Positions 9,340 through 17,756 of a stretch of DNA of 64,000 nucleotides are shown here, piece after piece. The position numbers and the translations under genes are program-made. Within the stretch, counting starts at the first letter, position 1; every line of letters begins with the position of its first letter. The DNA is from Aerosticca soli (lineage in GTDB: Bacteria > Pseudomonadota > Gammaproteobacteria > Xanthomonadales > Rhodanobacteraceae). The stretch lies in contig NZ_AP018560.1 in the NCBI RefSeq assembly GCF_003967035.1, forward strand, positions 1,821,001 to 1,885,000, in the 5' to 3' direction. The notes beneath the pieces were generated by a model. It saw only the letters and a list, made by a program, of their open reading frames with translations, did no database searches and had not been told where the DNA came from.

Positions 9340-9411
9340 TAGGACGAACCGCCTGCCCTGCGCTCGCTCGCAAAACCCGTGCTCTTCGAGGGTCCGGATA
9401 CCCTCTGGCAA

Positions 9412-10413
9412 CTATGCCGGCAAGGGATGCGGGAACCGGATCCGTGCCACGCGCTGGGCGCCGGACTGGTTTTCGATCTCGAGCGTCCAGCCAAAACGCT
9501 CGCTGATGCGCTGGGCAATCGCCAGCTCGAAGCCGGAGTGGGCCGGGGCCAGGCCGCCCTCCTGCGCCGTGCTCGTCACCGTGACCGCATCGGACAGCAC
9601 GCTCAGCACGATGCGCCCTTCCCCTGCATGCTGCGCGGCATTGCGGATGAGCTGCCAGCACAGCACCGCGAAGACCCGCGAGGACCCCTGCAGGGCAAAG
9701 CGCGCGGGTTCCTCCAGCGCAAGTTCCACCGGCCGGCCTTCGAGCAGTTGCCTGAGTTCGGCGAGCTCGCGCTGCAGCACGTCGTTGACGACGTATTCCT
9801 CGTCGTTCCTGCCGATGTCGGCCTCGCGCGCCAGCACCAGGAAGGATTCGACCAGCGCCTCCATCTCGCGCGCGGCGCGCCTGATCCGCCGCACCGAACG
9901 CAGCCCCGAGGAAGTGAGCGCAGTCTCGTTGTCCAGCAGGTCGGCCGACATCTTGATCACGGTGAGCGGACTGCGCAGCTCGTGGCTGGCGTCGCGGGTG
10001 AAGTTGCGCTCCCGCTCGGTGTAGCCGGCGATGCGCTCGGCAAAACCGTGCAAGGCATGCGCGAGTGCGACCAGGTCGGCATCGCTGCGTTTGGGCAGCC
10101 GGGCCGGATTGAACACCTGTGGATCGGGCTTCTGCTCGTTCCAACCTTCGAGCAGGCCGGCCAGGGAATGGATGCCCCGCCATTCGCGGCGCACGGCGAG
10201 CCAGCTGAGCGCCGCGATCACCGCGATCAATGCAAGCACCGCCGCCACCGGCGCCCTGCCGGTGCTGCCGAGCAGGACGGCGATCACCGTGCCGATGAGC
10301 TGCAGTGCGAATACCAGCGCCAGGCGACGCTGGGCGCGGCCCCGGCCCGCCGGTGTGACGCGCGGGCGGTGCGCTGCCCCCGAGCGGGGGTGGACGGCCT
10401 GCAAGACATTCAT
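9412..10413 (-). CDS. Sensor histidine kinase with degenerate ATP-binding G box
   Basis: 333 residues: two membrane helices (about 31-49 and 53-73) with almost no periplasmic loop, a HAMP-like stretch, a HisKA domain with phospho-acceptor H144 in DASHELRSPLT, and a HATPase domain with N box LIRNAAQHA. The region where a DxGxG (G1) motif is expected reads STAQEGGLAP and the G2 region reads SGFELAIA, so the usual adenine-contacting aspartate is missing. The partner response regulator is directly upstream (6-bp gap), so the pair forms an operon. The near absence of a periplasmic domain suggests sensing within or at the membrane. The signal is unknown. Confidence 0.88.
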   Translation of the reverse strand: MNVLQAVHPRSGAAHRPRVTPAGRGRAQRRLALVFALQLIGTVIAVLLGSTGRAPVAAVLALIAVIAALSWLAVRREWRGIHSLAGLLEGWNEQKPDPQVFNPARLPKRSDADLVALAHALHGFAERIAGYTERERNFTRDASHELRSPLTVIKMSADLLDNETALTSSGLRSVRRIRRAAREMEALVESFLVLAREADIGRNDEEYVVNDVLQRELAELRQLLEGRPVELALEEPARFALQGSSRVFAVLCWQLIRNAAQHAGEGRIVLSVLSDAVTVTSTAQEGGLAPAHSGFELAIAQRISERFGWTLEIENQSGAQRVARIRFPHPLPA

Positions 10414-10419
10414 CGCAGG

Positions 10420-11145
10420 TCAGGTCACCGGCGCCGCCGTTTCCGCCGAGAGATCGGCCAGCCGGTAGCCGGCCGAATGGATGGTGTGCAACAACGGCCG
10501 GTCGAAGGGTTTGTCGATCACCCGGCGCAGGTTATACAGATGCGAACGCAAGGTGTCCGAGTCGGGCAAGGCGTCGCCCCAGATCTCGCGCTCGATGTCG
10601 CGCCGGCTGACCACGCGCGGCGACTCGCGCATCAGGATGGCCAGCAGCTTGAGCCCGATCGGCGAGACGGTGAGCTCCTGCCCGGCGCGGGTCAGGCGCA
10701 AGGTGGCGGTGTCCAGCGTCATGTCGCCGACGGTGAGCACCTCGGCGGAGACCTGGCGGCGATCGCGGCGGATCAGCGCACGCAGGCGCGCCTCCAATTC
10801 GCGCACCTCGAAGGGCTTGACCAGGTAATCGTCCGCGCCGGCCTCGAGACCGACCAGCTTGTCCTCCAGCGTGTCGCGCGCGGTCAGCATCAGCACCGGG
10901 GTGGACTTCTTGCCGTCGCGGCGCAGCTTGCGGCAGAGATCCAGCCCATCCATGCCCGGCAGCATGAGATCGAGCACGATGACGTCGTAGCTGTTGGTCA
11001 CTGCCAAGTGCAGGCCGCTGACGCCGTCGGCGGCATAGTCGACCGAATAACCACGACTTTCGAGAAACTCCCCAACCATCTCGGCGATCTGGCGATTGTC
11101 TTCGACCAACAGGATCAGGCCGGACTGGTCTTCGCGCTGCGTCAT
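10420..11145 (-). CDS. OmpR/PhoB-family response regulator
   Basis: 241 residues. Receiver domain with acidic pocket VEDN (14-17), phosphorylation site D59 (VIVLDLMLPGMDG) and K near VKPFE, followed by an OmpR-type winged helix (about 135-230; SPIGLKLLAILMRESPRVVSRRDIE). The start at 11145 has an excellent ribosome-binding site, AAGGAGG, nine bases upstream. It is the first gene of a two-gene operon with the histidine kinase downstream. Targets are unknown. Confidence 0.93.
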   Translation of the reverse strand: MTQREDQSGLILLVEDNRQIAEMVGEFLESRGYSVDYAADGVSGLHLAVTNSYDVIVLDLMLPGMDGLDLCRKLRRDGKKSTPVLMLTARDTLEDKLVGLEAGADDYLVKPFEVRELEARLRALIRRDRRQVSAEVLTVGDMTLDTATLRLTRAGQELTVSPIGLKLLAILMRESPRVVSRRDIEREIWGDALPDSDTLRSHLYNLRRVIDKPFDRPLLHTIHSAGYRLADLSAETAAPVT

Positions 11146-11230
11146 GGACGAACCTCCTTGGCAGATTTCACATTCGTGAAAGCTAGCGTCCCGACCGGTG
11201 TGCGCGACGTGAAGGGCCCACGCAATCCGT

Positions 11231-11845
11231 TCAGCGCAGCAGCGGCACGAGCGCCGGCCACACGTTGGCCAGCACGCGCGGCTGGCCGGCGGCATTGGGA
11301 TGCAGGCCATCGTCCTGCATCAGCGCCGGATCCTCGGCCACGCCCGCGAGCAGGAACGGCACCAGCGCGATGCGTTTGCGCTCGGCGAGCCGGGCATAGA
11401 CCGCGCGCAAGCCGTCGCGGTATTGCGGACCGTAGTTCACCGGCAGCTCGATGCCGAGCAGCAATACCCTGGCGCCGGTTGCCTGCGCGGCGTCGATCAT
11501 CGCCGCCAGGTTGTCCTCCAGCTGCGTCAGCGGCAGACCGCGCAGGCCATCGTTGGCACCGAGTTCCAGCACCACGACCCCGGGCCGGTAAGTGGCCAGC
11601 AGTGCCGGCAGACGGCCGCGACCGCTCAGCGAGGTCTCGCCGCTGATACTGGCATTGACGACCTGCCAGGGCGGCGCCATCTTGGCCAGACGCATCTCCA
11701 GCAGATGCACCCAGCCCTGCTCCACCGGCAGGTTGTGCGCGGCGGAAAGCGAGTCACCCAGCACCAGCACCGTCCGTGACGGCGCCGCCTGCACGGCACC
11801 GACGGCGATCCATGTACCCAACAGCCACGCAAGGAACCGGCGCAT
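11231..11845 (-). CDS. tesA: Periplasmic acyl-CoA thioesterase I / lysophospholipase / arylesterase
   Basis: 204 residues with a cleavable signal peptide ([20 protein letters not shown], cut near residue 21). The SGNH-hydrolase blocks are GDSLS (30-34, nucleophile S32), a glycine near SGRGRLP, ELGANDGLRG (block III Asn) and DDGLHPN (Asp/His of the triad). TesA-type enzymes hydrolyse fatty acyl thioesters and esters in the periplasm. Its ATG (11843-11845) overlaps the ATG of the divergent ABC gene (11844-11846) within the palindrome CATG. E. coli has the same divergent tesA/ybbA arrangement. Confidence 0.92.
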   Translation of the reverse strand: MRRFLAWLLGTWIAVGAVQAAPSRTVLVLGDSLSAAHNLPVEQGWVHLLEMRLAKMAPPWQVVNASISGETSLSGRGRLPALLATYRPGVVVLELGANDGLRGLPLTQLEDNLAAMIDAAQATGARVLLLGIELPVNYGPQYRDGLRAVYARLAERKRIALVPFLLAGVAEDPALMQDDGLHPNAAGQPRVLANVWPALVPLLR

Positions 11846-12542
11846 GAGCCAAACACCCCGAGTCGTCCTCGAAGCCCGCGATGTTAGCAAGCATGTACGC
11901 GGCCCCGAGGGCCGGCTGGACATCCTGCGCCACGTCGACCTCGCCGTGCGCGAAGGGGAGAGCTTTGCCATCGTCGGCGCCTCCGGCTCGGGCAAGACCA
12001 CGCTGCTCGGACTCTTGGCCGGGCTGGATCTGCCGAGCAGCGGCTCGATCCGGCTCGACGGCCATGCCCTGGAAACGCTGGACGAGGAGGCGCGTGCCGA
12101 CCTGCGGCGGCGACTGGTCGGCTTCGTGTTCCAGTCCTTCCACCTGCTGAGCGCGCTCGATGCCGAGGAAAACGTGATGCTGCCGCTGGAACTGGACGGC
12201 CGCGCCGATGCGCGCGAACGCGCCCGCGCGGCGCTCGCCGCGGTCGGTCTGGAAGCCCGGCGGCGGCATTACCCGGCGCAGCTCTCCGGCGGCGAGCAGC
12301 AGCGCGTGGCGATCGCGCGTGCCTTCGTGCATGGCCCGCGGCTGCTGTTCGCCGACGAGCCAACCGGTAACCTCGACCAGCGCACCGGCCACCACATCGC
12401 CGACCTCCTGTTCGCGCTCAACCGCGAACGTCACACCACGCTGGTGCTGGTGACCCACGACGCGCAGCTGGCCGCACGCTGCACGCGCCGCATCGAACTG
12501 GACGAAGGCCGCATCGTGGGCGTCGCGGAGCACGGCGCATGA
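11844..12542 (+). CDS. ybbA: ABC transporter ATP-binding protein, YbbA type
   Basis: 232 residues. Walker [10 protein letters not shown] (about 45-53), Q-loop FVFQSFHLL, signature [15 protein letters not shown], Walker [13 protein letters not shown] and switch His in VTHD. This is the LolD/MacB-like class that works with large FtsX-type permeases. It overlaps the permease gene by four bases (ATGA). YbbA/YbbP is a predicted exporter or mechanotransmission complex of the cell envelope whose substrate is not settled; linkage to tesA hints at lipids or ester compounds. Confidence 0.93.
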   Translation: MSQTPRVVLEARDVSKHVRGPEGRLDILRHVDLAVREGESFAIVGASGSGKTTLLGLLAGLDLPSSGSIRLDGHALETLDEEARADLRRRLVGFVFQSFHLLSALDAEENVMLPLELDGRADARERARAALAAVGLEARRRHYPAQLSGGEQQRVAIARAFVHGPRLLFADEPTGNLDQRTGHHIADLLFALNRERHTTLVLVTHDAQLAARCTRRIELDEGRIVGVAEHGA

Positions 12543-15019
12543 GGCTGTGGCGACTGGCGTGGCGACAGCTGCGTCGCGAATGGCGACTGCCGGAACTGCG
12601 CATGCTGGCGCTGGCGCTGATGCTCGCGGTGCTGGCGCTCGGCGTGGTCGCCACGCTCACCGCGCGGGTGGAGCGCGGCGTGCTCGCCGGTGCGGCCGAG
12701 CTCATCGGCGGCGATGCCGGACTCGATGCGCCGCAGGACATCCCGCCCGCATTCGCCGAACAGGCCCGCGCGCTCGGCCTGGCGGTGAGTCGCGATGCGG
12801 GCTTTCCCAGCGTCGCCTTCGCCGGCGCGCGCAGCCAGTTGCTCGACGTGCGCGCCGCCGATGCCGCTTGGCCGTTGCGCGGCACGCTCACCGTGCGCGA
12901 TGGCCGCGGCGAACATGCGGCGACAGCACCGCCGCCGGGTGCGGTCTATCTGGAACACCAGGCGCTCGTCGCGTTGAGCCTGCACGTCGGCGACACGGTG
13001 CAGGTCGGCGGCCGCGACTTGCGCATCCTCGCCGAACTCGTGCGCGAACCGGACGGCGGCGAGCTGGTCGCGCTGGCGCCGCGCGCCTTGATGAACCTCG
13101 ACGACGCGCGCCGGCTCGGCCTGCTCGGCAGCGGCAGCCGCGCACATCATCGTCTGCTGGTGGCCGGCGCTCCCGGCGCGGTGCAGGCGTGGCTGCGTGG
13201 GCTCGCCACACAGCCGCTGCCGCAGGGCGCGCAACCGATCACGCCCGCACAGACGCAGGAGCGCATGCGCAGCGCCTTCGATCGCGCCGGCGCATTCATG
13301 CACCTGACCGCGCTGCTCGCCGCCCTGCTCGCCGGCATCGCCATCGCACTCGCCGCGCAGCGCTATGCCGCGCGCAAGACGGCGGAGGTGGCCCTGCTGC
13401 GCGCGCTCGGCACGCCGCGCCGCCGGGTACTCGGGCTGATCGTCGCTACACTGGCGTGGCTCGCATTGCCCGTCGCTGGCTCGAGCGCCGCACTGGCGCT
13501 GCTCTTCGCGCAGGCGGCATGGCAGGTCGCGGGGCGCTACTTCGCCGACGTGCCGACGACGCTGCCGATCGCCCCGGCGCTGGTCGCGGCAGCGCTCGGC
13601 CTGGCCGTGCTCGCCGCCTTCGCCTTGCCGCCTTTGCTGCGCCTCGCCGAGGTGCCGCCAATGGCCGTCTTCCGCGCCAGCATGGCGCGCCGCGTGCGTC
13701 GCTTCGATGCGCTTTATCTGTTGCCGCTCGCGGTGGCCCTGGCGCTGATCTGGAGCCAGAGCGGTTCGCTGCGACTCGCCGGCATCCTCGCCGCCGGACT
13801 CGGCGGCGCGGCGGCGCTGGCTGCGTTGCTGACGCTCGCCCTGCTGTGGCTGGCGCGGCGCGTGGCGCCGGGTGCGCACCCGGCGCTGCGGCTCGGCCTG
13901 GCGGCGCTGGCGCGACGGCGCCTGCTCGCCATCGTGCAGACCGGCGCGCTCACGCTCGGCCTGCTCGCGCTGCTGCTGCTGGCGGTGGTGGCGCCCGCGC
14001 TGCTGGAAGGCTGGCGCCGCGAGCTGCCCGCCGACACACCGAACTGGTTCGTGCTCAATCTGCAGGACGACCAGCGCGAGCGCTTCGCCGTCGACGTCGC
14101 CCGGCTCGGTGGCACGCACTTGAACAGTCTGCCGCTCGCGGTCGGCAAGCTCGTCGCCATCGACGGCACGCCGGTGGACCAGCGGCGCTTTGCCGATCCG
14201 CGCGCCAAGGACTGGGCCGACCGCCAGTTGCGGCTGTCCTGGACCGCCACCCTGCCGCCGTCCAACACCTTGGTGGAAGGGCGCTGGCACGGCGCATCGC
14301 CCACGCAGGCGGAAGTGTCGATCGACACGATGTGGCGCGACATCTTCGGCCTGCATCTCGGTGACACGCTGAGTTTCGAGGTCGGCGAAAGCCGGCTGGA
14401 CGCACGCGTGACCAGCGTGCGCCAGGTCGACTGGACCTCGTTCCGGGTGAATTTCTTCCTGCTGCTCGACCCGGCCCACGCGGCCGCGCTGCCGCACACC
14501 TGGATCGCGAGCTTCTACCTGCCGCGCAACCGTGCGCCGGCGCTGGCCGCGCTGGCCCGCGACTACGGCAACCTCAGCCTGATCGACGTCGATGCGCTGC
14601 TCGATCGCGTACGCGAGATCGTCGACCGGGTCGGCGCCGCGGTGCGCGCGGTGCTCGCCTTCAGCCTGCTCGCCGGGGCGCTGGTGCTGGCCGCCGCGCT
14701 CACCGCGAGCGCGGCCGAACGCCGTCACGAAGCCGCGTTGCTGCGCACGCTCGGCGCCCGCCGCGGCCAGCTGCGCGCCGCCGCGGCCTGCGAGTTCGCC
14801 CTGCTCGGCGCGACCGCCGGGCTCACCGCCGTGCTCGGCGCCGCCGCGACCGGCTTCTGGCTCGGTCGCGCGGTGTTTCGCCTCGAGCATTTCATGCCGC
14901 CGCTCGCGCCGCTCTTTCTCGACGCATGCATCGCCATGCTGGCGGTGACCTTGCTCGGCCTGGCCGGCACCCGCCGCATCGTGCGCACACCGCCGATGCG
15001 GCTCCTGCGTGAGGGATGA
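12539..15019 (+). CDS. ybbP: Large FtsX-family ABC transporter permease, YbbP type
   Basis: 826 residues. An N-terminal helix (ALALMLAVLALGVVATLT) is followed by a large periplasmic domain, three helices around residues 255-375, a second set of helices (about 395-490), another periplasmic domain (about 500-690) and a last three-helix block. That is the duplicated FtsX layout of YbbP. It partners with the ATPase just upstream. The organisation and length match the E. coli protein. Stop and next start are seven bases apart, so the anion permease gene downstream may be in the same operon. Confidence 0.92.
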   Translation: MRLWRLAWRQLRREWRLPELRMLALALMLAVLALGVVATLTARVERGVLAGAAELIGGDAGLDAPQDIPPAFAEQARALGLAVSRDAGFPSVAFAGARSQLLDVRAADAAWPLRGTLTVRDGRGEHAATAPPPGAVYLEHQALVALSLHVGDTVQVGGRDLRILAELVREPDGGELVALAPRALMNLDDARRLGLLGSGSRAHHRLLVAGAPGAVQAWLRGLATQPLPQGAQPITPAQTQERMRSAFDRAGAFMHLTALLAALLAGIAIALAAQRYAARKTAEVALLRALGTPRRRVLGLIVATLAWLALPVAGSSAALALLFAQAAWQVAGRYFADVPTTLPIAPALVAAALGLAVLAAFALPPLLRLAEVPPMAVFRASMARRVRRFDALYLLPLAVALALIWSQSGSLRLAGILAAGLGGAAALAALLTLALLWLARRVAPGAHPALRLGLAALARRRLLAIVQTGALTLGLLALLLLAVVAPALLEGWRRELPADTPNWFVLNLQDDQRERFAVDVARLGGTHLNSLPLAVGKLVAIDGTPVDQRRFADPRAKDWADRQLRLSWTATLPPSNTLVEGRWHGASPTQAEVSIDTMWRDIFGLHLGDTLSFEVGESRLDARVTSVRQVDWTSFRVNFFLLLDPAHAAALPHTWIASFYLPRNRAPALAALARDYGNLSLIDVDALLDRVREIVDRVGAAVRAVLAFSLLAGALVLAAALTASAAERRHEAALLRTLGARRGQLRAAAACEFALLGATAGLTAVLGAAATGFWLGRAVFRLEHFMPPLAPLFLDACIAMLAVTLLGLAGTRRIVRTPPMRLLREG

Positions 15020-15026
15020 GCCGCGC

Positions 15027-16157
15027 ATGAAACCCGTCGAGCCACCCTCCCGCTGGCTGACCTGGCTGGCGCGCGAATGGATGCTCCTCGTGTTCGCGCT
15101 GCTCGCCGTGCTGCTGGCGTTGCTCGATCCGCAGCCGGCGGCGCATTACGCGTACTGGCTGCGCACGCCCACGCTGGCCGGGCTGCTCGGACTGATGCTG
15201 GCCATCCAGGGCATCCGCGACAGCGGCGCGGTGCAGCGCCTGGCCGTCGGCGTGGTCGCGCGCACGCATTCGCTGCGCGTGCTCGGCCTGACGCTTGTCA
15301 CGGCCACCGCACTGGCGGCCACCGTGCTGACCAACGACGTCAGCCTGTTCCTGCTGGTGCCGCTGACGCTGGCGATCGGTGAGATGTCCAACCTGCCGGT
15401 CAAGCGCATGGTCGTGCTCGAGGCGCTGGCGGTGAACGCCGGCTCCAGTCTGAGCCCGATCGGCAATCCGCAGAACCTGCTCCTGTGGCAACACGGCGGC
15501 ATGTCCTTCTTCGACTTCACGCTCGCCCTGCTGCCCGCCGCAGTGACGATGTTCGCGCTGGTCGCCGTGCTTGCCTGGTGCTGGCTGCCGCGCGGACGCG
15601 TGACCCTCGATGCGGGTGCCTTCGACGGCCATCGCGTGGCCTGGCGGTCAGCCGTGCTGTCGTTGCTCGCGCTCGCCGGCATGGTGCTGGCGATGGAACA
15701 CGGGCATGCGCTCGCCGGCGCGCTCACTCTGCTGGTGCTGTATGCGCTGTTTTCCCGCCGCACGACGGCGCGGCTGGACTGGGCGCTACTGGTCACCTTC
15801 GCGGCGATCTTCCTTGGCCTGGGCCATCTCGCCGCGCTGCCGGCGGTGCAGCACCTGCTCGACGGGCTGGACCTGCGCCAGCCGTGGATCGTCTACGTCA
15901 CCGGCATCGCCGCCTCGCAGTTGATCAGCAACGTGCCGGCCACCGTGCTGCTGATGGACCGCGTGCCCGACACCGTGCTGCTGGCCGTGGCGGTGAACGT
16001 CGGCGGCTTCGGCGTGGCGATCGGCTCGCTGGCCAACCTGATCGCGCTGCGCCTTGCCCGCCAGCCCGGCGGGCTTGGCCTGCTGCACCGGGCGTCGATC
16101 CCGTTCCTGCTGGTCTGCGCGCCGCTGGTGTATCTCATCGCGCGCTATCTGGCCTGA
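15027..16157 (+). CDS. SLC13/ArsB-type anion permease family membrane protein
   Basis: 376 residues with about ten hydrophobic helices. The stretch VLTNDVSLFLLVPLTLAIG followed by NAGSSLSPIGNPQNLLLW is the characteristic re-entrant region of the citrate/arsenite/sodium (IT superfamily) transporters, and it is partly repeated at QLISNVPATVLLM near residue 300. The substrate (inorganic anion or dicarboxylate) cannot be told. The ATG at 15027 is preceded by GAGGGATGAG; a GTG at 15009 inside the end of ybbP is an alternative start. It is probably co-transcribed with ybbAP. Confidence 0.82.
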   Translation: MKPVEPPSRWLTWLAREWMLLVFALLAVLLALLDPQPAAHYAYWLRTPTLAGLLGLMLAIQGIRDSGAVQRLAVGVVARTHSLRVLGLTLVTATALAATVLTNDVSLFLLVPLTLAIGEMSNLPVKRMVVLEALAVNAGSSLSPIGNPQNLLLWQHGGMSFFDFTLALLPAAVTMFALVAVLAWCWLPRGRVTLDAGAFDGHRVAWRSAVLSLLALAGMVLAMEHGHALAGALTLLVLYALFSRRTTARLDWALLVTFAAIFLGLGHLAALPAVQHLLDGLDLRQPWIVYVTGIAASQLISNVPATVLLMDRVPDTVLLAVAVNVGGFGVAIGSLANLIALRLARQPGGLGLLHRASIPFLLVCAPLVYLIARYLA

Positions 16158-16240
16158 ATCCACGCCCGGCGGACGCCTGCCCGTCAACCCTGTCCGCGCT
16201 GCGGCGTTTTCAGGGAGACCTTTCACCCGGAGATCCGAGC

Positions 16241-16765
16241 ATGCGTCATGCCTTGCTGACGTCCGCCCTCACCGCCCTGCTGCTGGCCGGCACCGGCGCT
16301 TGCGCCTGGGCGCAGACATCCACGCCGTCGACCCCGCCGCCGGCCGCCGCCAAGCCCATGCCGCCCATGCCGCCGCGTGCCGGTGATGGCGAGCACGCGG
16401 GTCACGGCCTCCACCATCGCCGGGGCATGATGGAGGGGCACGATTTCGGCCCCGCCGCCGGCACCCTGGCCGACCTGCATGCGCTCGAGCGGCTTTACAT
16501 CCAGGCCGGCCGCAGCCGCGATCTGCAGGCGCTCTACAACGAAGTGCTGTCCAAGTCGCAGGACCCCCACGTGCGCGAGTACGTCTATCACCATCTGGCG
16601 CGGCTGCAGGCGCAGCCCGCCAACGTGGATGCCGCGATCGCCACCTTGCGCAAGAGCCTGGAGGAAAACCTGGCCAACGAAGCCAAGCTGCGGGCCGAAC
16701 GTGAGCAGATGCGCCAGACCTGGCTCGACCGTCGCGCAGGCAAGGCGAGCGAGGCCGCGCCCTGA
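16241..16765 (+). CDS. Exported protein of unknown function, Pro/His-rich N-terminus with helical C-terminal domain
   Basis: 174 residues. A clear signal peptide (cleavage after ACAWA, about residue 23) is followed by a low-complexity Pro/Ala/Met/His linker (residues 25-70, including HAGHGLHHRRGMMEGH) and then a predicted all-helical domain (about 75-170). The helical part resembles a TPR-like pair (LHALERLYIQAGRSRDLQAL; REYVYHHLARLQA). The Met/His-rich linker could bind metal, but that is only a suggestion from composition. I do not recognise the family. An intrinsic terminator follows directly. Confidence 0.75.
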   Translation: MRHALLTSALTALLLAGTGACAWAQTSTPSTPPPAAAKPMPPMPPRAGDGEHAGHGLHHRRGMMEGHDFGPAAGTLADLHALERLYIQAGRSRDLQALYNEVLSKSQDPHVREYVYHHLARLQAQPANVDAAIATLRKSLEENLANEAKLRAEREQMRQTWLDRRAGKASEAAP

Positions 16766-16784
16766 GGGTTTTTTGCTCCCGCCC

Positions 16785-16820
16785 ACCGATCGGGCTTGAT
16801 CCAGGCCCGATCGGTTTTTT
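16785..16820 (+). terminator. Intrinsic terminator between the exported protein gene and mazG
   Basis: A perfect 11-bp stem ACCGATCGGGC / GCCCGATCGGT with a 9-base loop is followed by TTTTTT. It ends the plus-strand transcript directly before the convergent mazG stop codon. Confidence 0.88.
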
Positions 16821-17612
16821 CTATGCGGGGTGGTCGGCCTGTTTGGCGGCGTTCCACAACGCCGCCAGCTCGGCCGGGGCAAGTTCACTGAGCGCGCGTC
16901 CGGCCTGCGTTTCCATGTGGCGGAATCGCCGCTCGAACTTGGCGTTGGCGCCGCGCAAGGCGCGCTCCATGTCCACGCCGGTCAGGCGGGCGAGATTGGC
17001 GACGACGAACAGGAGATCGCCGAGCTCTTCCTCGATCCGCGGTGCGCCGGCGTCGGTCTCGATGGCCTCGCGCAGCTCGTCCCCTTCCTCCTCGAGCTTG
17101 GCCCACAGCGGCTCCAGCGTTTTCCACTCGAAGCCGACCGCCGCGGCCTTTCGCTGCAGGGCCTGCGCCCGCCGCCAGGGCGAGAGTCCCGTGCCGATGC
17201 CGCCGAGCGCGCTCGCATCCTCGGGGATGCCGTGCAGGGCCCGCTCGGCGGCCTTGATCGCCGCCCAGGCCCGGGCCTGTTCGTCCGCGTCCGCATAGCG
17301 CACGCCGGCAAAGACGTGCGGGTGCCGGCGCAGGAGCTTGGCCGCGAGCCCGTCGACGACCTCGGCGAAATCGAACCAACCCGCCTCGCCGGCGAGCTGC
17401 GCATGGAACACGACCTGCAGCAGGAGATCGCCCAGCTCCTCGCGCAGCCCGGGCCAGTCCTGCCGCTCGATCGCATCGACCACCTCGTAAGCCTCCTCCA
17501 CCGCATAGGGCGCCAGGCTCGCAAAGTCCTGACGCACATCCCACGGACAGCCGCGTTCGGGATCGCGCAGGCGCGCCATGATGGCGAGCAGGTCGTCGAG
17601 ACTGTGGGGCAT
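16821..17612 (-). CDS. mazG: Nucleoside triphosphate pyrophosphohydrolase MazG
   Basis: 263 residues, the same length as E. coli MazG. Two MazG domains are visible, each with the EExxE-type metal motif: EEAYEVVDAIE with EELGDLLLQVVFHAQ (about 39-72) and EEEGDELREAIE with EELGDLLFVVANLAR (about 174-212). The enzyme hydrolyses NTPs to NMP and pyrophosphate, cleaning aberrant nucleotides and moderating (p)ppGpp responses. It is convergent with the upstream exported-protein gene and divergent from proS. Confidence 0.95.
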   Translation of the reverse strand: MPHSLDDLLAIMARLRDPERGCPWDVRQDFASLAPYAVEEAYEVVDAIERQDWPGLREELGDLLLQVVFHAQLAGEAGWFDFAEVVDGLAAKLLRRHPHVFAGVRYADADEQARAWAAIKAAERALHGIPEDASALGGIGTGLSPWRRAQALQRKAAAVGFEWKTLEPLWAKLEEEGDELREAIETDAGAPRIEEELGDLLFVVANLARLTGVDMERALRGANAKFERRFRHMETQAGRALSELAPAELAALWNAAKQADHPA

Positions 17613-17756
17613 GGCAGGTCCTCAGCGGGCAGGCGATTCAACCCCGCGGTCGGGGCGGGATGATCGCGCGTTTTACCAGCACCGGCACCGTCCGACCGGC
17701 CGGGCTGGCTATACTCGAGCGCTTTTTGACGCCACCTTCGCAAGGGACGATCCGCC

